A stretch of 64,000 bases of DNA from Hygrophila difformis (taxonomy: Eukaryota > Streptophyta > Magnoliopsida > Lamiales > Acanthaceae), in the NCBI GenBank assembly GCA_030278955.1, contig JAOANR010000006.1:14047974-14111973 (forward strand). Reading direction: 5' to 3'. Below are positions 46,732 through 58,152 of the stretch, piece by piece. The position numbers were made by a program, and so were the translations under genes. The notes beneath the pieces were generated by a model that did not search any database, was not told the DNA's origin, and worked only from the letters and a program-made list of their open reading frames with translations. Each line of letters begins with the position of its first letter. Position 1 is the first letter of the stretch.

Positions 46732-48549
46732 TCAACCCTTTTCCGAATGTGCCGTTGGTCCATAATCAGGCGCTTTTGTTGGCGGAGCCCTCTCTATGTG
46801 ATAGTTAAAGTCTTAAAGATGAAAGAGTTCTACCCATTTGGGGGGTTATATGTACTATGTAGTACTTTAGATCGAATTAGAGTGGTTTCTGTATTCTATG
46901 GACGGGCAGGACAGCATTGAATAAGCCTAGATGGCAACAGGAGTTGTTTTTCCCAATTTAACTCGTTGGTATGTGGTCTGTACGGGGCAATGTTTTTAAA
47001 ATCGGGTAAAAATGATTTCTAAAAAAACTGGGACAGCAATCGGCTGCTCAAAAGTCCCATGTCCCAACTATGTGGACAATACGCCTTGGGCGCAACCATA
47101 CACAGCGTGAAAACCCTTTGCCACGAAATATACACGCATTTTGTTTCACAAGACCGGGTTTTAGGGTTACTTTAGTGGATCATTTCAGTAATCCTGCATG
47201 ATCAATTTGATAGAAACTAAATGATGTTTAAATTTGAAATTTAAGTTATTAATTAGAGAATTGTTGGTTACAAAAGTAGTATGATTAGAGGTTTATTTGA
47301 AGTATTAACAGTCATCTCAATGAAAATATGTATATATTTGAACACGAAGTATTAGGAGATTTAAAAGAAAAGAATATATATATATTCAACAATCTAAAAT
47401 TATTAGCAAGAATGTTGCCATTATTTGGTATGAAATGTGCCCTGAATCCAAAGTCCATTCCATACCCAAAGCAAAAAAGAAAGGGAAAAAGAAGAAAGTT
47501 GATAAAGCAAAGTAATGAAGGTCAAGTAGAGCGGCCCGTATGCAACAGTCATTTAGTATTCCTCTGCGTACTGTCTGTACTCAATACTCAATACTAGTAA
47601 TTAGGTGGTCACGGTGGACCATGCATGTCTGAAAAAATGGTGGATGACCCCTATATATATATATGCAGCATTTAAATTATTAGTAGTACTAATATGGCAA
47701 AATATGAACACAAAGACACCAATCCCACAAACCGGGCGGAGGGACTAATTGAATACTAATATAGAAGTAAAAAATGAGGTAGGGAAGCCCGAATGATTAA
47801 GACGCGTGGACCGTGGGCTCTGCATGAAACATGTGTTTGTTTGTTTATTAGTAATGAAAATAGTACTATATTCACTAGTAGTATGTTTTCGGTGTGCTGC
47901 GCCGAAGCTATAGTTAAGCCAATGGCCATCATGTCTTTCCTCGGTTCCCTCCGACAAGTACGTCGGTCAAATCTATTTGTAAATTGCGCACGTACCTTCC
48001 TTCCTTCTTCCCCCTCGTCTCTCTCTGTGTGTGTGCCACTTTCCGTGTTACGTGTTTTCTAAAAGGCGACAGTAAGTATACATGTAATTACTAATATGCC
48101 ATTCACTCTCCCCATTGTCATGCTTTTGCATTTGATGCACCTCATCATCATCATCATCATCATCCACTTTATATTATCATCTTCACTTATTAATTGTTGT
48201 TCATTATTCATCTACCGCCCACTCACTCCAAATTAAAGTCCAAAACCTCTCCAGCAGGTATATTCACACTTCTTGTTGGCTCTCCAACTGCAGCAGCTCT
48301 TAATTTCTCCCAATCTCTTCATCCAATCCATCTAGCTAGCTAGCTAGTTAGGGTTTGATTCAGAAGCCAAGGTGCGTGCTTGATTTTCGACTTACTGCTA
48401 TACCTTTTGCATCCAATCCAAACACATACATAATCCAGAGACTAATTATAATACATTAAACAGGCCGCGATGATTGATCGACCAGTCGATGAGCGACTTG
48501 AGGAAACTGGAGCAGCAAGAAAACCTAGAGATTACAAATAGGATCTTGT
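46732..48549. other. Spacer and promoter/leader of the bHLH gene
   Basis: AT-rich DNA with no coding frame that looks real. A (TCA)n run lies at about 48141-48162. The last ~300 bases look like a spliced leader: a possible donor near 48372 and an acceptor near 48462, just before a uORF. Confidence 0.5.
48470..48541 (+). other. 23-codon uORF in the bHLH leader
   Basis: The ATG at 48470 opens a 23-residue frame ending at TAG 48539-48541, eight bases before the main ATG at 48550. It would affect translation if included in the mature leader. Confidence 0.45.
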
Positions 48550-49962
48550 ATGTCTATTATTGATCTCATCAACCCTACCAATCTTAGCCAAAACATGATC
48601 TCGAATTCTTTTTCCTACGCCACGGCTGCTACCGCTGCTGAACTACCTCCTCTCCCTCCTCCTCCTGCTTCTGTCCCAATCTTGATTTCTTTTGAGAACT
48701 ACTCCTCCTCAGCATCTCGATTTGATAATAATACACAGACGCCTTCTCATCCATATCCACATGAAGATGATTATCACACTGCTGCTAACTCCAACCGTCT
48801 CGATGATGGGAATCAGGATCACACGATGATGTTAACTGCAGCTACGTCGTCTATGAATCGTGTTTCTAATTTCACCCGCCCACAAATGCTTAACTTCTCA
48901 GCTGCATCAGCTGCCAGTGGCCACTACTGCAACATGAATTCAGGAAATATTGGAACTGCAGCTACTAGTGCCACTCGAACCCCATTACAAGCTCAAGACC
49001 ATCTCTTGGCTGAGAGGAAGCGCCGCGAGAAGCTATCCCAGCTTTTCGTCACTCTTTCCAAACTCGTACCAGGTCTCAAGAAGGTATGTCCGACATGCAT
49101 CTGTGTTCTTTCTCCCTACCTGGCAAACTGATTTCATCGAAACATGCATACCCACACGACTCTGATACCATGTGGGATCTCAACATTATGAGATCTAATT
49201 CATTGTCTGTGTGTACGTTTTGTGGCGTGGATAATGGATTACTGTTGTTATGAATAATTGTGCAGTTGGATAAGGCTTCTTTACTGGAAGATGCAATAAA
49301 CTACTTGAAATCCCTCAAAGAACGAGTCAGGATCCTAGAGGAGCTAGCAGCTTCTGAAACCATCATCATCATCAACTCCAAGTCCAATCACAAAGGCAAA
49401 GCATCATCAGCATTGACAGAAATAAAAGACATTAATGATGATGACTATTGTAATTATTGGATGCATGAAGAAGAAGAAGAAGAAGAAGGAACTGAACCAC
49501 CGGTTGAAATAAAGGCCAGAATCTTGAAGGGGCAGGAGGATGTGCTCATAAAGATATACTGCAAGAAGCAACAGAGCAAAGGAATAATGGAATTGGTGTC
49601 AAAGATCCCAACAGAGGTAGAGAAGATAATGAATCTCCGTGTCATCGACATGAGAGTCATTCCCTTTGGAGTTGATGAAGCTCTTGACATAACCATCCTC
49701 GCTAAGGTACATTACATTTCATTACATTACATACATACGCAATCTAGTCTAGTGATGTTTAATCGATAAAATCATCAAATCGTAAATAAATTAAAAGACT
49801 AATACTAAATCTTTTGGTGGATGTATTGCAACATGGTATACATAATACATTCAGCATCAGCAGCAGCATCAGAAGAAGCAGAGCGATGGAACAGTGCTCA
49901 AGGACATCGTAGGACACTTGCAGACCTTATGGTTTTCGCCACCGGCATGGGGCAGCACCTAG
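48550..49962 (+). CDS. bHLH transcription factor, group IVa (bHLH18/19/20/25-NAI1-like; 3 exons, 360 aa)
   Basis: Coding exons 48550-49083, 49266-49706 and 49855-49962 join in phase to 1083 nt. The basic region has the E-box-reading residues His151, Glu155 and Arg159 (HLLAERKRREKLSQLF). It is followed by helix-loop-helix LSKLVPGLKK-LDKASLLEDA-INYLKSLKERV, split by intron 1. The C-terminal half carries an ACT-like domain typical of the clade (VEIKARILKGQEDVLIKIYC) and ends in a VLKDIVGHLQTL-type helix. The last exon is chosen by that motif; other frames of the exon are open but unlike the family. Relatives control jasmonate/iron responses or ER bodies; the role here is unknown. Confidence 0.9.
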
Positions 49963-50059
49963 TTCGCCCGGGAGCTACTTACCCCCTCATATATGTCATT
50001 AATTAAGTTCTTGATTACATTAACACATTATCGTAACATTACTATGATACTACTATCCC

Positions 50060-50093
<34 letters not shown>

Positions 50094-50635
50094 ACAGCTA
50101 GCTGAACTAGCTAGCTCGCTCTCCATGCTAGCGCTTTACTAAACTTACATTCTATACTTAGTTGAATTTCACATTACATCGATATGCGTAATAAATTGGT
50201 CACCGTAGTCCACAAGATTAGTGAATTATAAGGTTTCAACATCGACGGTTGTTTAAGTTAATAATGAACAGAATAAATGAATTACAAAATTCAATATAAT
50301 ATTCATCATGTCGTCTGCCCTTGAATTCATTTAAAAAATAGTATATATTCAAAAACCCTAAACCATAAGTAAAACTGAAAATGAAATTTACCCTACCATG
50401 CATCACCATTCACCTGCGGTGATGGAAATGAAACGGGATCTGCACTGACCTGACCACTATGGCGTGGCTAAGGTGCCATTGCATCTACAGCACTGTTGAT
50501 GATATTATTATACTATAGTACTTTTATGCATGAAATATGTTAAGACCACTATTCATCAAATCAACTATACAAAATCTAGCTGTAGCGGTAGTACTAGGTA
50601 CATTCTTATTCTTATTAGCACAATACTACCTCCAC
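49963..50635. other. bHLH 3' region
   Basis: AT-rich DNA with a (TA)n run at 50065-50090. No gene is seen. Confidence 0.5.
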
Positions 50636-50954
50636 CCCCATTCAATATATATGTCTTGTTATTATATTATTAGTAGGAGAATTAAGGTAAAGTTGATTTG
50701 TGAGTATATAATGTGATACACATAATTGTTAAAGGGGAGAATTATTTATATCTATAAAAAATATCTTTGGTAGGACATAAAAAAAAATAGTAGTAGTAAG
50801 TAATAAGTAGTACATTTTTAGTTGAGACAAAGAGGGTATCTTTTTGATCCACCGTAGAATTATTTATATCTATAAAAAATATCTTTGGTAGGACATAAAA
50901 AAAAATAGTAGTAGTAAGTAATACGTAGTACATTTTTAGTTGAGACAAAGAGGG
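50636..50954. mobile_element. Diverged Stowaway MITE with its 3' part duplicated in tandem
   Basis: It starts CTACCTCCACCCCC after TA, and the interior resembles the 190-bp Stowaway family (same 'aattaaggtaaagttgattt' block). A 118-bp unit starting at 50739 is repeated at 50857 with about two or three differences, so two possible 3' ends (GAGGGTA at 50836 and 50954) exist. Confidence 0.72.
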
Positions 50955-50991
50955 TATCTTTTTGATCCACTGAGCCGTCATCTGTATAGAC

Positions 50992-51711
50992 CAAGGTTAT
51001 TAAGATCTAGATTTAAATCTTAGGATCGTACGATCCTACGATCCTACAAAGCCAAAATGATCAAGATCTGTATGGAATCTAAATTAGGGTGGGATCTGGA
51101 TAAGATCTATAGGATCTATACAAGATCTTAAGATCTTTGAACGATTCGATCCCACTCCCTCTTATTTTTCATATTATTTTTTCATTTTCAGTCCTCCATT
51201 GTTTTCCAAAATCCAGATCTAGGGATTTTTGTTTGCATCTCCATCTTACTCGCATTCCCTTCATCTTTCTCTTACAATTCATCTTCTTGTTGTTGACGTC
51301 ACCATCGATCCCCCTTCTCTACCTATCGTCGTCCTTGCATCCCCTTCCTCTTTCTACCGCCGCCCTTGTCGTAGCATCCCCTTCCAGCACCCATTGCTGA
51401 TGGAGATCTTAGTTCTAAACCTCCAACGCGGATGGATGATGATTAATCCAATGAGACAGTGATTGAGAGTGACGAAAATGGGAAAAATTCTAATGACAAA
51501 TCCAACCTAGCTCAAGCATCATGTCTTAAATGCTCAATTATTATCTTTTTTTGCTAGACAAATTATTATTTATTGTAATTTGCTAATATGCAATATGAAT
51601 ATTTTTTTTGTCCTAATTTCGTAGGATCTTAGGATCTGAATACGATCCTACGATCCCGATCTTACAAATGGAAAAACGATCCTACATAAGATCTAGATTT
51701 TGATAACCTTG
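50992..51711. mobile_element. Non-autonomous hAT-like element, 720 bp
   Basis: The ends CAAGGTTATTAAGATCTAGA and ATCTAGATTTTGATAACCTTG are inverted repeats. The 8-bp duplication GTATAGAC lies at 50984-50991 and 51712-51719. The subterminal regions are full of GATCCTACGATC-type palindromes. Frames at 51137-51462 inside are not convincing genes. Confidence 0.87.
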
Positions 51712-52035
51712 GTATAGACTAACTAATTAGTAGCTACTAATGCTAAAAGTTGATCTACAAAAAATAACTAGACAACTAGAGATTATTGTTATCTAAATAT
51801 GTGTAAAACTGAGGGTCAACACACATACTAGTATTGATGTGGTGACTTTATGGGTACCAAGCAGCCCAAAACAAATTGCTATTGGGCCCATTATTGGGCC
51901 TAACTGATCGTATATCTTCTTCAGTTTTTATTCGGGACCTCAGTTCGTGAATCAAACTGTTAAACGCCAAATCAAATTACCAAACCACGCCATTACGCAT
52001 TTCTCCTCCCAGATTTTGAATTCAGTGATCAACAA

Positions 52036-55000
52036 ATGGAGAACTCATCAAACCTAGCCTCGCTTCCCGAAGATGATGATACCACAAAATCACCCTCCGC
52101 CTTTGCTTCTAAGCCCCAGCGTCCTCCTGTTCAGTACGTACTCAGTTTCCGGTGTTCTTCTTTTGTTGTTTATTTCTTTTGTAATGTAATCAATTTGACT
52201 GTTGTAAATGATTCTTTTCTCATGTACAAATGATGATGATTATTATTCCGTATGCGTAATTTTGAAGCTCAATTAGTATTTAAAGGAGGAAATTTGCTGA
52301 TTGACGCGATGAATTGTTTGAAATGGATCATAGTGGTGTTAGTTGTATTTGATTAAGCTACAAGTGCTTACCTTACGCTTACACTTACAGTGATGCTGAT
52401 GCATCTTATTTTTCGTTTTAAATAAATATGGATCAAGTTTGATGTATCGGAGAACATTAATCTGTGTTCACTAATTTTTATTCTTTTAGGATTTCATCGC
52501 AAAAGTATGCTCCTTTAGAGTGGTCGGGATTCTTTGACGAGGAAGATGATGTTCACATCGCCGATTCAGATAATGTAATTGACACAATTATTTTGATAGC
52601 TTTCACATTTTTAATGAGGAAGGCTAAACGTCCTTTGTCTTTGTCCCTCATTCAGGTTTTTCACGTTTATAAAGCGGGAACTGATGGTCCAGTTGTTTTA
52701 TGTCTCCATGGTGGGGGTTATTCAGGGTATGCTGATCTTTGTCCACACAACTGTCTAATATTGTTTTAATCCGTGCTTTTTACTTTTTATGATGGCCTCA
52801 AACTATGGCTTGAAGTGGTGATGCATTTAAGTTTGCTTATTTATTTTTTACTGTAGGAAGTAAAGTTAATTGTGACTTGTCATGTAACATCTTGTTGTTG
52901 TAATATTTCCTTTGTCTGTATTTAGCTGCAATTGAAAAACCGTGATACATTTTATCAAGAAAATGTAGATTTTTTTGGGCAATTCATCGTTAACTTTCTG
53001 TAAAACTTATTTCTTTTGTTTCACAGGCCCAATATGAACTGGTGATCTCGAAGCCATTTCGTTATTTTTTTGGAATATTAGAGTTCATGCCTTTACCTGA
53101 AAACTTAGTTATGATTAGTCTTCTAATTTGAATGCTTAATTCTTAGTGGAAGAAAACATTTGTAACGTACATGTACATTCTGAGAAAAAAATCATTGTGT
53201 TTTTTAGTTAGGTACAATTTTCATTTTGCCACAGCTGAACCTCGGAAACCAAATCCTTGGATTCCATGGCTTCTGTTGCTACCTGCATATTAATACCATT
53301 GATTATTTTTCCAGGCTCTCATTTGCCCTTTCAGCTAGTAAAATAAAAGAAAAGACTCGTGTAGTAGCCTTGGATTTAAGGGGCCATGGAAAATCAATTA
53401 CTGAGAATGATCTTGATCTATCCATTGAGGTATGTGCTTGTTTGACTGCCAAAAGGAAAAATTGGGTGATGATATATTTTCCAAGTATGTTGTTTGTTTT
53501 TTGTAAGATTGTTGAGACATTCACCTTAGCATATGTTTGTCGAAATGCAGACATTGTGCAATGATGTGGTGGCTGTTGTGAAGACAATGTATGAGGATTC
53601 TCCTCCAGCAATTGTACTCATTGGCCACAGGTTTTGTCTATAAAATAATAAATGCTATTATAAAACTGATAGACTTAACCTTTGGTTATAGTGAAAGTAC
53701 TTGGATTCATATAGTTATGGCCACTTCATTATCTTTTTCTTGTTAAAATCATTTAATGTTTTACTTCTACTATTGACCCTTGCATTGCAAAAGTTTTGGC
53801 TTAAGATCAATATTGTGTTCCAATTGGTTGATCAGTTTCATGTAATGGGTAATTTTGCAGCATTTTTACCCTTTTTTCCATATTGTCCGTGCTTTTACGT
53901 TATCGATTTTCTGCCAAATCTCAGAGGAAATTAAATGCAAAAGGTTCTTCAAAAAAATGTGTAGATTAACACTTCTGTTATTTATCAATTACAATTGAAA
54001 TTTTGCATGTGTTTTTATTTTTTAAATTCAGTATGGGAGGCTCTGTTGCTGTTCATGTTGCTGCCAAGAAGGTGCTACCTAGCTTAGCTGGGCTAATTGT
54101 TGTGGACGTTGTTGAGGTTCGTTATGATACATATAATCTTAATATATTCATTATATAAAAAAAAATTAAAAGGAAAAAGGAATCATGTAATCATGTTAAC
54201 ATCTGGTGACCAGTGCTTGTTATTTTCATTGATAATTGTGTAGAATTTCAGGGAACTGCAATGGCTTCATTGATGCATATGCAGAAGATTTTGTCAAACA
54301 GATTACAGCATTTTCAATCTGTTGAGAAAGCGGTAATAAATCTATATGCACAGATCACAGCCTCAGAATTAAGTAGACCTACAATATTATTCATCTCTCT
54401 TTGTTCATGCTAGTTCATTTATTCCTCTAGCTATAGAATCGCATAAAAATATGATAATAATCCGTGTCTTTTAACTTATATAGATGTGTTCTGGTTCCCA
54501 TGGTCTCATGGTCATGGCACAGTTCATATTCTCAATGAGTTGGTGGGATCATCCATGTTAATATCTTTCAGATGAGAAGTTGTGCTGCATGCCAGTCTTG
54601 GTGCAATAGTCATGATTTGTAACACATGGATAGATGCCATGCCCATGTGGCCCCATATTAATTTTCACCTTTCCCCTAATGCAATGATTGGTTATGAATT
54701 TTGGAGGAAAAGGAAAAAGAGACTGGAAAGTTACAAAATATTTATTTTAGGGACGGTAAGTGAGAAAAAAGTTTAGTTAATAACTATTTTAGGGAAATGA
54801 TACAGGACGGGCCATATCTTAAACGAAAGTAAGTGGAAAACTGGCTGGCTGAGATGTTTGTAGGACTGCTTTTGAACAAGGTTGAATTTTTCATGGCATA
54901 TAGTAGGGGTTAAATAAAATTTCTTGTTGCATGAAATCATGAAACACCTACAAATTATTTAAATCTAGATCAAATGTCACAATCAAACATGCTGGCCACA

Positions 55001-57090
55001 TGCGATCCTCATAGCCAAATTCCAATTCCCATTATTAGGATAAAAGCTGAAGATTAGATAATCGTGGTAGCATATTATTAGCTTGTCAGATAGTGATATA
55101 TTGCGAACTTGTGAATGATCTAAACTCTGGCTATTACAAATAGTGATTGCATGTATGATTCTTTTATAGATTGAATGGAGTGTTAAAGGAGGCTCTTTGA
55201 GAAACATTGAATCTGCTCGTGTTTCTATTCCCAGCACACTAATATATGATGATTCAAGAAAGTGGTGAGTTGGCTCCCGAACTGGTGTTTTATTTCTTAT
55301 ACAGACCCAATATCATTTTGAGAAGACTTTAGTGAACCACTAATATAGCTATTCATATTGGTCAACTGTTCACTCCACTTAACTTGTGCTACATATACTG
55401 GATCTGCAGTTATACCCACCGTGCTAGATTGGAAGAAACTGAACAGTATTGGAGAGGATGGTATGCATCATTTTCCATAGATGCGAATTGTTCTATAATG
55501 GGAACTTTTACCTTTTTGTATATTTTTGCCACTGTTGGTTTACTTGTGTTCACTTTCAAGAAATTATCTTGTAATATCTTTACAAGAGACCTAAAATATG
55601 AAATTATTTGTTTCAGGTATGAAGGTCTTTCAGAAAAATTTTTGTCATCTCCCGTACCAAAGATTTTACTTTTGGCAGGGACTGATAGACTGGACAGGTT
55701 ATTCTTTCTACTTTATGGAAACAATTAAGATAATTTGCTCTCAAAAAACAAAATTGTACAAATGTGTGGCCTTGTCTACTCTTGTGGCTTTTATTATACT
55801 GCTGAAACTTGGAAGACATGAATTTTGTTGGTGTCTGTGCTTGACTTCAATAATATTGACTATCTTCTAAATCCACATATATGCGCAAAGTTATGATGTA
55901 TATGGCATGCATGGGATCAATCTTATTTTGCTCGTACTTATAGCTTGTTTTGTCTAAAACATCTGACATGAGAGGAAGGGTTTAACCTATTTTATTACCA
56001 TACTTAATACTTCATAAAACTCGTTCTTGATAAATATCTTTAGTTGTCCCTGACAATCATGCTTTTTTCTCTGAGAATTTGGATCTGAAGTTTACTTAAT
56101 TGCTTTGAATTATTCCGAAAATTGTTGTATGAAAGTTTCTGATGCAGTTTGAGAGGTTGTGGCATTATGAGTTGATTAAGTGCTTTGAATTTTTCTGGTT
56201 CAAACTGCATGAACATATGTTTTGTTAGTGGTGTTTGACCAGTGTTGCCTTCCAATTCTCAGAGCCAGATGTAAGAAATTATCTGAATTTATGTATCTGG
56301 TATTTCATTGCAATGTCACAGAACTCTCACAATAGGTCAAATGCAAGGAAAGTTCCAAATGGTGGTTGTTCGACATACAGGCCATGCCATACAGGTCTTA
56401 TAAATTTCCTTAACATCCCTTTTTAGAGTTTAGCTGATATTATAGACTGAACAGTTACTAACGTATTTGAATATTACAGGAGGACGTGCCTGATGAATTT
56501 GCTGACATTATTCTCCATTTTGTATCCCGCAACCGAATAGGTCCTCATGGTGTGGAGGTTAGCATTCATGATTTATTTAATGCTCCATTCATTGTCAAAA
56601 TTATCCGTGGTTTTCACTTTTCCTAAAAAGTATTCAAGCATATTGTGTTGTCTTTCCTCTTGATTTTGAACGTGATAATCTCGTGTTCATATCATAGATT
56701 TCCTCCGACTATTTATCCCTTGTTTGTCCTCAAAAGATATGGTTCCTCATATAAGTCTATTTTATGCTTGTCCAATTCAATCCCCCATGTGCCATTTGAG
56801 ACTCCGACTCCAGACAATATTGTACTCTCTGGCCTGAATCCATTGTTTGCATATTAAAAAAGCAGTTAGAATATATACAAGTCATCGTGTTAGAGACTAG
56901 AGAGGATCTAAAATCGGGTGTGCTTGGTGTACCAGTTTACAGGACTTTCCTCATTAGGCAGTGCATGTTTGCAATTGAGACAAATATAGACACCATTGCC
57001 CTCTCTCCATTTCCTCTTTGTGATTTTTTTTTTCTTGAGAATTTGTTGCAGATCCCTGGACTTCGACGGCCAGCTTCAACAAAACATTGA
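52036..57090 (+). CDS. PPME1: Protein phosphatase 2A methylesterase (13 exons, 343 aa)
   Basis: The enzyme removes the carboxyl-methyl ester from the C-terminal Leu of PP2A catalytic subunits, controlling holoenzyme assembly. Coding exons: 52036-52133, 52490-52574, 52656-52726, 53315-53429, 53551-53630, 54032-54116, 54252-54332, 55170-55264, 55410-55460, 55617-55697, 56322-56394, 56480-56557, 57052-57090. They sum to 1032 nt in phase. It is an alpha/beta hydrolase with oxyanion loop HGGGYSG, nucleophile elbow GHSMGG (Ser ~150), acid in VVDVVEGTAM (Asp ~175) and catalytic His in RHTGHAIQ (His ~302). These match the known triad of the family. Length is normal and nothing is broken. Confidence 0.95.
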
Positions 57091-58152
57091 GCATTTGATC
57101 TGGACATAACAAATCAAAGCACCCCAACTCTTTCTGCAGTGTACTTGAGATGTGATCTGTATCGGAGTGTCTATCATCTTTTTGAATGTTAGGAATAAAT
57201 GGAGGCCAAGGTGTAAGCAAAGTTATGAGTGCAGATGAAATCTATGTATTTGTAGACGATGAATCCTTTTAACCGAATAGTAATTAGTAAATTGATATGA
57301 TAATTTTGTGGCTTAGCCATTGAAACCACCGCTCTCATCCATCGGTTCAAGTCCAAATGCCCTTTTTTCAGAATAATAATCACTGAAAAACAAATAGAAA
57401 AAATTACACGAACCGATACAAAATTAAATTGAGTTTATGTATATTCTTTATGCTTGCAAACTAGCCTCCAAACATCAAAATAGAGAAACAAAATGGCAAA
57501 CACCACGCATTGTAGTCATTGTGGATTAACAAGAAGTGCAAATCTTGATAATTCTTTAGTTCTAGTAATACAATCGCTCCGTATATTGCTTGCACACAGA
57601 TCTAAACTGTCGACTTCATTTGTATTCTATATATTGCACTTGGTGGATGACCAAAAGGAGTCGATTAATTAGCAGTGGCCAGTCAAGGATTTTGAAACAT
57701 GACTACAGTCCACAGTGCAAATCACGATTTTCTAAAAAAAACAAATCACAAATTTACGGTTTGGTCTAGTCTTGTTTAGATTTGAACCACAAGCCTATGT
57801 TTTTTCTGATTTTGTTTCATTTTCAAAAAAAAATTGCGTTGTTGTTGAGCTTACAAATACGGAGTAGTTCATTATCAAAAAAACAGGGGAATGAGGGATG
57901 AGGTGGTAAATACTCCTAAATAGAGCAGTGTACTCCCGCAGTCTCCAATCCCCAAACCCTTTGGAAAACCAATTTTCCATTTCTGTACCTAAACCCCTCC
58001 CTCCTCACCTCTGTACCCCGACCGTCCTTGGATACGATTCTACATGGCAATATCGCCGGCGCTGCCGAGGGTTCTTTACCTTTATCTATCTGTCTTCACA
58101 TTTACTTGCAGTGACAAAGCTGTGTTGGGATGAAGGTTAATGTAATACTACT
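57091..58152. other. Spacer and promoter of the 58-kb locus
   Basis: About 1.06 kb. The first part is PPME1 3' UTR. From ~57920 the sequence becomes C-rich, like a plant 5' leader, suggesting that transcription towards 58153 and 58339 begins here. Confidence 0.5.

Noticed and set aside
51137..51462. Two overlapping ~80-codon frames rich in Phe/Leu/Ser
   Set aside because: They lie inside the hAT-like element and have no family resemblance.
57300..57372. Possible tRNA-like/SINE piece (GGTTCAAGTCC box)
   Set aside because: Only the B-box-like motif is present; no A box at the right spacing, tail or second copy.
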